From the NCBI GenBank assembly GCA_001898835.1, contig MKVM01000003.1, forward strand, positions 661,852-725,851: a stretch of 64,000 nt of DNA, in the 5' to 3' direction. The notes below the pieces were generated by a model. The model saw nothing but the letters and a program-made list of their open reading frames with translations. It did no database searches and was not told the DNA's origin. The position numbers and the translations under genes are program-made. This DNA is from Micrococcales bacterium 72-143 (GTDB taxonomy: Bacteria > Actinomycetota > Actinomycetes > Actinomycetales > Microbacteriaceae). Positions 30,301-42,300 of this stretch are shown in pieces (position 1 is the stretch's first letter; each line of letters starts with the position of its first letter).

Positions 30301-33300
30301 CTGAGCCTCGCCGCGACCCAGCACGCCACCGCGACCGCCGCGGGCGGCGCGAGCGCCACGAGCTCCGGCTCGGCCGCCGTCGGCATCGCCCTCGGCCTCG
30401 TCCTCGCGACCCACGAGGCCGCCGCGACTCTGCAGCGCGTCGTCAACGCCGGCCGCGATCTCTCGCTCGCCGCCACGAGCATCTCGTCCGCATCCGCGAC
30501 GGGCTCCGCCTCCGCCGGGGGCGCGCCCGCCGAGGGCGACCCGGGCGCCCCCGACACGACCACCCCCGTCGACGGCAAGACGGGAGTCGACAAGCAGGTC
30601 GCCGGGCAGCGCGGCTTCGCGGACGGGGTCGCCGGCCACAACGGCATGCAGACCTCCGGCGCCGCCGAGCCGCCGAGCGCCGCCACCTCCGACGCGCCCA
30701 TCGCCGTCGCCGCCGCGGTGGGGGTCGTCGTCTCCACCGTCACCGCGCGCACCGTGATCGACACGATGGTGCCGACGCTCTCGGCGGGCGGCACTGTGCG
30801 GCTCACCACGCGCGCGGCGGCCGACGCGGCGAGCACCGCCGACGGCTCCTCGACCTCGCCCGACGGCTCCGCCTCGATCGGCGCCGGCGTCGCGCTCACC
30901 CTCTCCGAGCTGCGCAACCTCGCGGTGGTCCCCGCGACGGTCGTCATCACCGCGCACGGCCTCGAGGCCCGCGCGGAGCTCGCGCCCGACGGCGGCGACG
31001 ACGCCTCCACCGTCGCGGCGACCGCATCCTCGGGCGCAGCAGGCAAGGTGTCGGTCGCCGGCTCGGCCGCGATCGCCCTCATCGACCACCAGACCGTCGC
31101 CCGCGTGCTCGGCACCCTCGACCTGCGGGGCGGCGACCTGCTGCTCTCGGCGAGCTCGGCGCTCGTCGCGACCGTGAAGGCGCTGCCGGTCGGCGCCGGA
31201 TCGACCGCCTCGGGCAGCGTCGGCGTCGGCATCTCCTTCGCGTTCGCGCTCGTCGACGACGCGACGACGGCCGAGATCGGCGACGGCGTCGCCGTGACGG
31301 GCGCGCGCGACGTGACGCTCGAGGCGACCGCCGCATCCGCCACCTCGGCCGAGGCGCGGATGGGCGCGGCCGGTGGCGGCGTCACCGTCACGCCCGCCGT
31401 CGCCCTCGTGCTCTCCAATGTCTCCGCGGTGGCCCGGGTGGGCGCCGGAGCCCTCGCCCTCGGCGGCTCGCTCCGCGTCGCCTCCGCCCTCCACGCCTCC
31501 GCGTCGACCACCGCGGGCGCCGAGGCGACGGGCGCGAGCTCCGCCGCGGTCGGCATCGGCCTCGGGCTCACGATCGCCACCCACAGCTCGCTCGCGACCC
31601 TCGCGCGCAACGTCGTCGCGGGCGCCGCCCTCACGCTCTCGGCGACCGCCGTGTCCGCCGTCTCCGCCACCGGCGCGGCATCCGCATCCGGTGCGCCCGC
31701 CGAGACGCCCGCCGACACGAGCGACGCCGACAACGACGGGAAGACGGGCGTCGACGAGACCGTCGGCGCGCAGCGCGACCACGCCGACACGGTCGCCGCG
31801 GACCGGCACCTCTCGGGTTCGGGCTCCACCGCGACCCCCTCCGCGGAGACCTCCGGTGGCTCCGTCGCGGTGGCCGCCGCGGTCGGCATCGCGCTCTCGA
31901 CCGTCACCGCGCGCACCGACATCACCTCGGCCGTCACCTCGATCGAGGCCGGCACGGCCGTCACCCTGGCCTCCGCCCTCAACGCGGATGTCGCGAGCGC
32001 CGCCGACGGCTCGGCAACCGACGGCGCGAGCGCCGCGATCGGTGCGGGCGTCGCGCTCAGCTACGCGAAGCACCGCAACGAGGCGATCGTGCCGGCGACG
32101 CTCACGGTGCGGGCGCACGACCTCGTGGTGTCGGCGACGGTCGCCGTCGACGGCGCCGACGACACGGCGACCATCACGGCCGCGGCCTCCTCGGGTGCCG
32201 CGGGCGGCGTCTCGGTGGCGGGCTCGGTCGCGCTCGTCATCGTCGACCAGCTCACCCGCGCCGCCGTCGAGGGCACCGTCATCGCGAGCGGCGGCGACGT
32301 CGCCATCACGGCCGCCTCGAAGGTCGCCGCGACCGCGACGGCGCTGCCCGTCGGCGCCGGGTCGACCTCGACCGGCAGCGTCGGCATCGGCGTCTCCTTC
32401 GCCTTCATCCTGCTCGACGACGAGGTGATCGCCGAGGTCGGCGACGGCGTCTCGATCACGGGAGCGCGCGACCTCCTGCTCGACGCGAGCACCAGGAGCT
32501 CGGCGACCGCCGAGGCCCGCATGGGCGCCGAGGCGCCCGGCAGCTCGGGCGGCTCCGGGGGTTCGGGCGGCTCCGGTTCGGGATCCGGCCGCTCCTCGAG
32601 CGGTGTCGCGGTCGTGCCGGCCGTCGCCCTCGTGCTCTCCAACGTCACGACGACCGCGCGCGTGGGCACGGCCTCCGGCGCTCCCTTCGCCGTCGCGCGC
32701 GACCTCGTCATCCGGGCGACGCAGCACGCGAGCGCCACGGCGACCGGCGGGGCGACCGCGACCGCCGGCAGCGTCGCCGTCGGCATCGGCCTCGGCCTCA
32801 CCATCGCGCCCCACGGCGCCACCGCGACGCTCGCGCGCAACGCGTCGGCGGGCCGCGACATCCGCCTCCTGGCGACCGCGATCTCCTCCGCCTCCGCCAC
32901 CGGCCAGGCGTCGGCGGCCGGGGCGCCCGAGGAGGAGACCCAGGACTCGGACGCGGACGGCAAGGGGCGCAAGGGCGTCGACAAGTCGGTCGGCTCGCAG
33001 CGCGACTACGCCGACAGCGCCGCCACGAAGAACGGCGTGAAGGGCTCGGGATCCGCCGCGACGCCCAACGCCGAGACCTCGGGAGGCGCCGTCGCCATCG
33101 CCGCCGCCGTCGGCGTCGTCATCTCCACCGTCACCGTCGAGGCGGGCGTCACGAGCGACGTGACCCTGCTCGACGCGGGCCGCACCGTCGAGCTCGCCTC
33201 GGCCGCCAACGCGGACGCCGCCTCCGCGGCGGACGGCTCGGCCACCGACGGCGGCAACGCCGCCATCGGTGCGGGTGTCGCGCTCACGCTCGCGAAGGTG

Positions 33301-36300
33301 AGCAACCGCGCGGTGATCCCCGCGTGGCTCCTCGTCACCGCGACGAACCTCGTGCTCTCCGCGACCGTCGCCGCCGACGCCGCCGACCACACCGCGACCG
33401 CGACGGCCGCATCGACCGCGGGCGCCGCGGGCGGCTTCTCGGTCGCGGGCTCGGTCGCCATCGTCATCGTCGACCAGGACGCCGTCGCCGCGGTCTACGG
33501 CACCGTCGCGCTGAACGGCGGCGACCTCACCGCGACCGCCGCATCCGACCTCGCGGTCACCGTCACGGCGCTGCCCGCGGCGGACGGCGTGAGCGGCAAG
33601 AGCGTCGGAATCGGCGTCGCCTTCGGCCTCGCGCTCGTCACCGACGACGTGCACGCGCTGCTCGCCGACGGCGTCTCGGTGACCGGTGCCCGCGACGTGA
33701 CGCTCGCGGCATCCGCGGTCGTCGTCTCGTCGGTCGAGGCGCGGATGGGCGCCGCCGCCACGAACACCTCGTCGAGCGGCGGCACGGGCGGGACCGGCGG
33801 CACGGGGGGCTCGGGCTCGTCCGGAGGCGTGGCGGTCACCCCCGCGATCGCCATCGTCATCTCCAACATCACGACCGACGCGAGAATCGGCCTCGCCGCC
33901 GTCGACGGTGCCGGCGCCCCGGTTCCGCTCGAGCTCACCGGCTCCCTCACCCTCACGGCCACCCAGGACGCGACGGCCGGCACCACCGCGGGCGCTAAGG
34001 CCTCCGCGAGCTCCGCCGCGATCGGCGTCGGGCTGGGCCTCACGATCGCGAACCACGGCGCCCTCGCCGAGCTCGCCCGCGAGGTCGACGCGGGCGCCGA
34101 CATCACCCTGCGCGCCTCGAGCCGTTCGGTCGCGACCGCAGCGGGCGAGGCGTCGGCGTCGGGCAACGCGCCCAAGGGCGACGAGGACAACGAGGACGCC
34201 AAGGAGCGCACGGGCGTCGACAAGGAGGTCGGCACGCAGCGCGACTACGCCGACACCGCCTCGACGAAGTACGGCGCCGCCGGCTCGGGCACCGCGAAGT
34301 CGCCGAACGCCAAGACCTCCGACGGCGGCGTCTCGATCGCCGCCGCCATCGGCATCGTCATCTCGACGGTCGTCGTCACCTCGCGGGTCACGACGGACGT
34401 CACACTGCTGACCGCGGGCGGCACCGTCACCCTCGCCTCCTCGGCCAACACCGACGCCACGAGCGCCGCCGACTCGTCGGCGACGCAGCCCGCCTCGAGC
34501 GGCTCCGGCTCGGGCGGCGGCTCCGGGGGAACCGGAGGAAGCGGCGGCAGCGGCAGCTCCTCGGTCGCCGTCGGCGCGGCCGTCGCCCTCACCATCTCGA
34601 ACGTCACCAACCGCTCCGAGGTCCCCGCGTGGCTCACCGTCCGCGCCCACGCGCTCGTCGTGTCGGCCACCGTGACCATCGTCGGCACCGACGACACCTC
34701 GACGGTCGGCGCGGCCTCCGCCTCGGGCGCCGCCGCATCCGTGTCTGTCGCCGGATCGGTCGCCATCGCGATCGTCAACCAGGAGAGCTATGCGGGAATC
34801 TCGGGCATCGTCGAGCTGACGGGAGGCGACGCCACGGTCACGGCGGCGTCACGGCTCGTGTCGACGGTCGCGGCGCTGCCGGTCGGTCGCGGTGCGGTCA
34901 CGACGGGCGGCTCGGTCGGCGTCGGCGTCTCCTTCGCCCTCAACCTGGTGCTCGACGAGACCACCGCCGCGATCGAGGCGGACGCGGTGCTCACCGGCGC
35001 CCACAACCTCACGATGTCCGCATCCGCGCGCGTCGACGCCTCGACGGAGGCGCGGATGGGCGCAGCGATCGTGTCGTCCGGCAGCGGGTCGGGCGGCACG
35101 GGTGGCACGGGAGGCAGCGGCGGATCCGGCGGTTCCGGCTCCTCCGGCGGCGCGGCGGTCGCCCCCTCGATCGCGGTCACGAGCTCGGACGTGAAGACCA
35201 CCGTCCGGATCGCCTCCCTCACCGGCGCGAACCTCATCGAGCTCACCGGGTCGCTCAGCGCCGTCGCGACGCAGCGCGCCTCCGTCGTGACCAAGGCGAC
35301 CGCCGAGGCCACGGGCGGCTCGAGCGCCTCCGTCGGCGTCTCGCTCGCGCTCACCCTCGCCGACCACGCCGTGCTCGCCCGCACCGACCGGAACGTGACG
35401 GCGGGCGGCGGCATCGAGTTCGGCGCCGTCGGCTCCTCCCACAGCGAGTCGAGCGCGGAGGCATCCGCCTCGGGCGCCAAGGGCAAGGCCGACAACGCCG
35501 GCGAGACCGCCCCCTCGAGCCAGGGGACCGTCGGCGACAAGCTCGGAACCCAGCGCACCTTCGCGAACAGCACCTCCGCATCCAACGGCGGCAAGGGCGT
35601 GCGCAACAGCTCCACCAACCCCGGTGCGAAGAGCTCCGACGGCGAGGTGACCGTCGCGGCGGCGATCGCGCTCACGATCGCCGACGTCTCCGCGATCGCC
35701 GAGCTGCCCGACGAGCTGACCCTCACCGCGGGCGGCGCGGTGGTGCTGCGCGCGAGCCAGAACGCCGACGCCATCTCCACCGCCGACGGCACCGCGGTGC
35801 ACGCCACGAGCGCGGGGATCGGCGCCGCCGTCGCGATCAACGTGCTCGACCTCGTGAACCGCGCGGGGCTCGGCCAGAACACGACGGTCGTCGCGAACGG
35901 CTTCACCGCATCCGCGACCATGACGGACGTCGACGGCGACCGCGTGCACACGGTCACCTCCACGAGCGAGTCGGGCGCGGGCTCGACCGACGTCGCGGTC
36001 GCGGGCTCCTTCGCCCTCAACGTCGTGACCGCGCAGACGCAGGCCGTCATCCCCTCGACCGCGGTCGTGGATGCGGGCACCGGCGACGTCGTGCTGCGGG
36101 CCGAGAACCTGCGGGCCGACACCGCGACGGCTAAGGCGGACGCCGCACTCGCCAAGTCCGGCAAGACGGGCGTCGGCGCATCCGTCGCCATCAACCCCGT
36201 GCTCGACAACGTCACCCGCGCCGAGATCGAGGACGGCGCCGTCATCACCGGCGGCCACGACGTCACCATCGAGGCGATCTCCGCCGACACGGTCACGACG

Positions 36301-39300
36301 ACGGTGAAGGCGGGCTCGGCGGGCTCCTCGGCCGCGGTGAGCCCGGCCGTCGGCATCACGATCGTGCAGCACACCACGATCGCGCGCATCGGCTCGTCGG
36401 CCGCGACCTGGACGGTCGGCGGCTCGATCGTCGTCCGCGCGCGGCACGACGGCTCCACCACGACCACGGGCGACGCGAAGGCCGTGGGCGACGGCGTCGC
36501 GGTCGGCGCCATCATCGCCGTCAACGTCGTCGACATCTCCACGACCGCCGAGACGCTCCGCTCGCTCTCCGCGTCCGGCTCGATCACCCTCGCCGCGCAC
36601 ACGGCGACCGTCGCCGTCGCCGAGGCGGAGGCGAGCGCGCAGGGCAAGGCGATCGCGGGGGCCACCGAGTCGAACTCCGACGAGCAGGCCCAGAACCAGG
36701 TCGACAACACCCCCTCCACCCAGGGCAAGGGCATCACCCTCCCGAGCTCGTCGACGCAGGTCAACAACGGCAACTCGACCGCCAACACGCAGGGTGGCAA
36801 GAAGTCGGACGGCGTCGGCCTCGGCGCCGCCGTCACCGTCAACTGGGTCACCATCGACACGCTCGCGCGGATCCCCGCCGACCTCACCATCACGGCGGGC
36901 GGATCGGTGGGCGTGCTCGCCGAGAACGGCGTCTCGGCGACCGCCAAGGCCACCGGGACCGCGCTCAAGCTGCCGAGCGGCGGCGGCAACAGCCCGAACA
37001 TCGGCGCCGCGGTCGCCCTCAACTACGTCGACGTCGTCGACCGCGGCATGATCGGCGACCGGGTCGTCATCCACGCGGGCGACACCGTCTCGGTCACCGC
37101 GAACACCCCCTCGGGCCTGCGCAACGACTTCATCGCCTGGGGCATCGCGGCCGCGGGCGGCAGCGGCGCCGGCGTCGCGGGTTCGGTCGCCGTGCAGGTG
37201 CTGCTGCTGCGCAACGAGGCGACCATCGGCCAGGACGTCGCGATCACGACCGACGGCGGCGTGCTGCTGTCCGCGAGCAACCCGATGGGTCTGCAGTCGG
37301 TCGCCGCCTCGGGGGCGCTCAGCACGAGCTCCGCGGGTGTGGGCGCGGGCATCGTGGTCAACGTCATCGACACGGACACGATCGCGCGCATCGGCTCGAC
37401 CACGAGCCACCCCGTCACGATCGACGCGCGCGGGGCGATCTCGCTCTCCGCCATCTCGGGGATCGTGGCGCTCGCCGTCGACCCGATCCTCGGATTCGCG
37501 ATCCCCGACGTCACCGCGGTGGCGCTCGGCGGCGCGGCGAGCGGGTCGAGCGCTGCGGTCGGCGGTGCGCTCATCGTCGACGTCGTCAGCATCACGACCC
37601 GCGCCGAGCTCGGCGACGGCGCCTCGATCAACCAGACCGTCGGCTCGCTCCCCGGCCAGTCGCTCTCGCTCGTCGCCCACGACGACACCGAGTTCGTCGA
37701 GCTCGCGGGCGCGATCGGGCTGAGCGCGGGCTCCGCGGGCGTCGGCTTCGCCCTCCTCGTCGACGTGTTCAACAAGGATGTGCGCGCCGTCATCGGCAGC
37801 AACGTGCGCGCCACGGTCGGCGGCTCGGTGCTCGTCGAGGCGATCGCGCGCGAGTCGTTCACGATGCTCGCCGCGGGCGCCGCCGCCGCGAGCTCGGCGG
37901 GCGTCACCGGATCCTTCGTCGTGCTCATCGTCAACCAGGGCGCCGACAGCGGCACCCGCGCCCAGATCCTCGGCGGCCAGGCGACGCCGAGCATCGTCGA
38001 GGCCGGCGGGAACATGACCCTCACCGCGCAGGACGACGTGCGCGACTCGCTGCTCTTCGCGGGCGGCGTCGCGGCGGGCGGCACGGCGGGCGTCGGCGTC
38101 TCCACCGTCGTGCTCGTGCGCACCGGCAAGGTCGACGCGGGCATCGCCGAGTACGACCGCGTCGTCGCCAAGGGCTCCTCGGGCCTGTCGATCACCGCGA
38201 CCCAGTCGGAGGACTTCGAGGCCATCGCCGTCGCGGGCGCGGCGGGCGGCACGGCAGGCGTCGCCGGGTCGGCGACCGTCGCGGTGCACGACAACACCAC
38301 GCACGCCCACATCGACCGCGGCGTCGTCGTCAACGGCGACAACCTCGGCGCCATGGCGACCCAGGGCGTCGCGGTCCGGGCATCCGACCGCACCACGAGC
38401 CTCGGCGCCGCGGGCCAGCTCGCCCTCGGCGGCACGGCAGGCGTCGGCGCGGGCGCCGACGTCCAGGTCATCACGAAGGACACCCGGGCCTGGATCGCGC
38501 CGGGCGCCGCGGTCGCCGCGAACGGCAACGTCACGGTCGACGCCGACTCCTTCGAGAAGCTCACCTCCATCTCCGCGGGCGGCTCGGGCGGCGGCACGGT
38601 CGGCGTCGCCGTCAACGCCGCGGTGTCGGTCATCGACGTCACCACCCGCGCGACCGTCGGCGAGGAGTGCGCGGCCGCGAACGCCACGGCATCCGGATGC
38701 GCGTCCTCGCGCACCACGGTCTACGCCGGCGGAAGCGTGCGCATCGCCGCGAACGACGCGCTCGAGCTCGACATCATCGCGGGCTCGCTCGCGGTCGGCG
38801 GCGTCGCCGGCGTCGGCGCCGCGGCGGCCGTGCCCGTCATCACGAAGGAGACCGTCGCCTTCATCGGCGACAACTCGATCGTGCGGGGGCTCGGGCAGCT
38901 CGGCAGCGGCATCCGGGTCTCGACCGGCGGCTTCCTGGTCGACCCCGTCGACACGCGCTTCACCCCGCAGAGCGCGGTGCAGTCCGACAACCAGACGATC
39001 CAGCTCGGCTACACGCACGGGCTCCGCGACGGCCAGACGGTCGTCTACGACGCGGGCGGCGGCACCGCGATCGGCGGCCTCACGAGCGGCGACAGCTACG
39101 TCGTGCACGTCGTCTCCCCGACGGCGGTGCGCCTGTCGCCCGTCGGCGGCGGGGCGATCATCACGCTCGTGAAGGGCGCCGCGACCGGTCAGTCGCACCG
39201 CCTCGTCGACGGGCGCGCGGCAGGCCTCCCGGCGAGCGAGTCGCCCTACTTCGACCCGAAGGCAGCCGGGGCGGTCTCCGGCACCACCATCACGCTCCCG

Positions 39301-42300
39301 TACACGCTCACCCCCGCCCTGCAGAGCGGCGACTCCGTCATCTACAGCTCGGGCGGCGGCGCGCCCATCGGCGGCCTCGTCGACGGCGGCAGCTACTACG
39401 TCAAGGTGACGGGCTCCGGCATCCAGCTCACGACCCAGAAGTGCCTCACCGAGTCGTCGGTGCCCGCCGGCTGCACGGGCACCTTCATCGCGCTCGACGC
39501 GGCGGTGTCGAGCGGGCGCGGGCACAGCATCGTCAAGCAGGGCGCGCAGCCCTCGCCCGACCCCGCCGCGACCTCCGGGGTGCGCACCGTCACGCCCGAC
39601 GCGGACGACGACTTCGTGGGCGTCGCGGTCACCGCGACCTCGAGCGACGACATCGCCGGCGTCGGCGTCAGCGCCGCGATCTCCGGTACCGCGGGCGTCG
39701 GGGTGGGTGGCAGTGTCAACGTCGTCACCAACCGCACGCTCGCGTTCGTCGGGCGCATCGCGCAGGTCACCGCCGGATCCGCCGGGCACCCCGCGTCGGT
39801 CATCGTCGCGGCGGGCCACGAGCTGAGCATGCTCATGGTGTCGGCGGTCGCCGCGGGCGGAACCGCGGGCGTCGGCGTGAGCGCGACCGTCGGCGTCGTC
39901 GACCTCGACACGGATGCGGAGCTGCGCCAGGGCGCCGTCGTCACCTCCACGGCGGACACCGTGGTGGCCGCGCACGGGCGGGAGAGCATGGTCGCGGTCG
40001 CCGCGACGGCGTCCGGCGGCTTCGTGGGCGTCGCGGGCGCCGTCACCGTCATCGTGCTCGACGTGCACACCCACGCGACACTCCAGCGGGTCACGGTCGA
40101 CGCGGGCGGAAGCGTCGTGGTCGACGCCTCCGACGACACCTCGATCGTCGTCGTCGCGGGCGGTGCCGCGGGCGGCTTCGTCGGCGTCGGCATCGGCGTC
40201 GGCGTCACCTCCGCCACGAAGGACACGCAGGCGTTCGTCGCGGCGGGCGCGGTCATCGACGCGGACGGCGCCGCCGACCCGGTCGGCGGCATCCTCACCG
40301 GCGGCTTCGGCGGCTCGGCGTTCGGCGACTTCGGGCTGCGGCCCGGGTTCGCGGGCGTCGCCGTGCAGGCCCGCTCGACACAGGACGTCTTCGGCCTCAC
40401 CGTCGCGCTCGGCGCGGGCGCGGTCGGCGTCGCGGGCGCCGTGACGACCACCCTCCTCACGGTCACCACACGCGCCGTGGTCGACTCCTCGGCGTCGGCA
40501 CCGACCCGCATCAACCTCAGCTCGACCCCCGGCGCCGCCCAGTCGGTCAGCATCACGGCCGCCAACGCGAGTCGCACCCTCACGGTCGCGGGCGGCATCG
40601 CGGCGGGCGCCGTGGGCGTCTCGGGCGGCGTCGACGTCGGCATCCTCGCGGTCAGCACGCAGGCCTACGTCGGACCGAGCGCCTCCATTCGCGTGGCCCG
40701 TGACTTCTCGCTCTCGGCCCTCGCGTCCGCGAGCATCACGAGCTTCGGCCTGAGCGTCGCCGGCGGCGCCGTGGGCGTCGCGGGAGCCGTCTCCGTGTGG
40801 ACCTTCGGCACCGAGGCGCAGGACGGCTACGGCGACGGCAACTCGAACGCCTCGGCCCTCTCGCCCGACGGGAACGACGTGCGCGACGACGCCGACGCCA
40901 CCGCATCCGGCCAGGGCTCGCACGGCTACACGAGCATCCTCCAGGGCGCGGGATCGAACACCGGCTCGAAGGCCGACTCCCACGTCGGCAGCGCGGTCGG
41001 CTCGGCGAACGGCGGGGTCGCGGCGAGCACGCCGGGGGCGAGCCTCGTGGGCGCCGCCTTCTCCGCCTCCGACCTGCCGCGCGGCACGAGCGCCACGATC
41101 GCCGCCGACGTCGTCATCGTCGCCGGACGGGATGTCGCGGTGCGCGCCGAGGAGGCGAACGACTACCTCGGCGTCGCGGGCGCCGCGGCCGTGGGGGCGG
41201 GCGCGCTCGGCGGCTCGGTGGCGATCGCGAACCTGCGCAGCAACGTCGACGCGGGCGTCTCGGCGCGCGTGTCGATCACGGCGGGAGGCAACGTCGCCGT
41301 CGCGGCCGTCACGACGGAGCGCACGACGGGGATGGCCTTCGCCGGCGCCGCAGGCGGCGTGACCCTGAGCGGCCAGTTCCTCGTGCTGAACAGCGACGCG
41401 GTGCAGACGGCGCACATCGACGACACGGCGGTCATCCCGCACGCGGGCGGCGTGGTCTCCGCCGACGCGACGGCCGACCGTCGCATCGAGGCGCTCGGCG
41501 TCGGCGTCGGCGTCGGCGGCGTCGCGATCGGCGCGGCCGTCGTCATCACCTCCCCGACGGGCGACACGACCGCCCGCATAGGCAAGGTGTCGATCGGCGC
41601 GGCGGGTGCATCCGGCGGCCTCCGGGTCGCGGCGTCCTCCACGATCGACGTGCCCGTCCGGGTGTACGCGGTCAACGCGGGCCTCGTCGGCGGCGTCACC
41701 GCGGCGGGCGGCGTCGCCCCCATCTCGGGACGCACCTCGGCCACCTTCGACGGCACGGCGATCCTGACGGGCGGGGCGACCATCTCGGCGACCGGCCGCC
41801 ACACCGCGAGCGTCTTCATGATCTCGGTCGCCACCGGGGCGTACTCGGCGGGCGCCAGCTACGCGACGGCGACGATCTCGCGCGACACCGTCGCGACCCT
41901 CACCGCGAACGCGATCATCACCGCCGCGGGTGCCGTCGCCGTGCGGGCGAACACCCGCAACGCGGCCCAGGTCTCCACCAACGGCGGCAACCTCTCCGGC
42001 ATGGGCTTCTCCGTCATGACGCCGACCGCCACCGTCTCGGGCGCGACCGACGCGCTCGCGCTCGGGCGCATCCGCGGCTCCGGCTCGGTCGCCGTCTCGG
42101 CGACGGGACAGAACCGCGCGGTCGCCGACGCGGTCCTCGTCGCCGTGTCGATCCTCGGCGGCGGGGCCGGCCTGCAGGTGACCGCCACCGTCACCCAGAC
42201 GGCGCGGATCCTCGCACGCCTCGCCTCGGCCGAGACGGTCGTGAGCTCGGGCGGGGTGCTCGTCTCCGCGGCGGAGGCTACCGACGGCGCAGGCGAGTCG

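Noticed and set aside
22554-33998. Long plus-strand frame overlapping the giant gene in another phase
   Set aside because: Translates to Arg/His-rich repeats without any domain; it is an out-of-phase reading of the same DNA repeats.
21217-34650. Very long minus-strand open frame opposite the first half of the giant gene
   Set aside because: Its translation is Arg/Gly/Asp-rich low-complexity sequence with no signal peptide, domain or sensible start; it results from codon bias of the repetitive sense gene.
23880-36830. CRISPR array as explanation for regularly spaced repeats
   Set aside because: Repeats are over 1 kb, coding and in frame; there are no short identical direct repeats with unique spacers and no cas genes.
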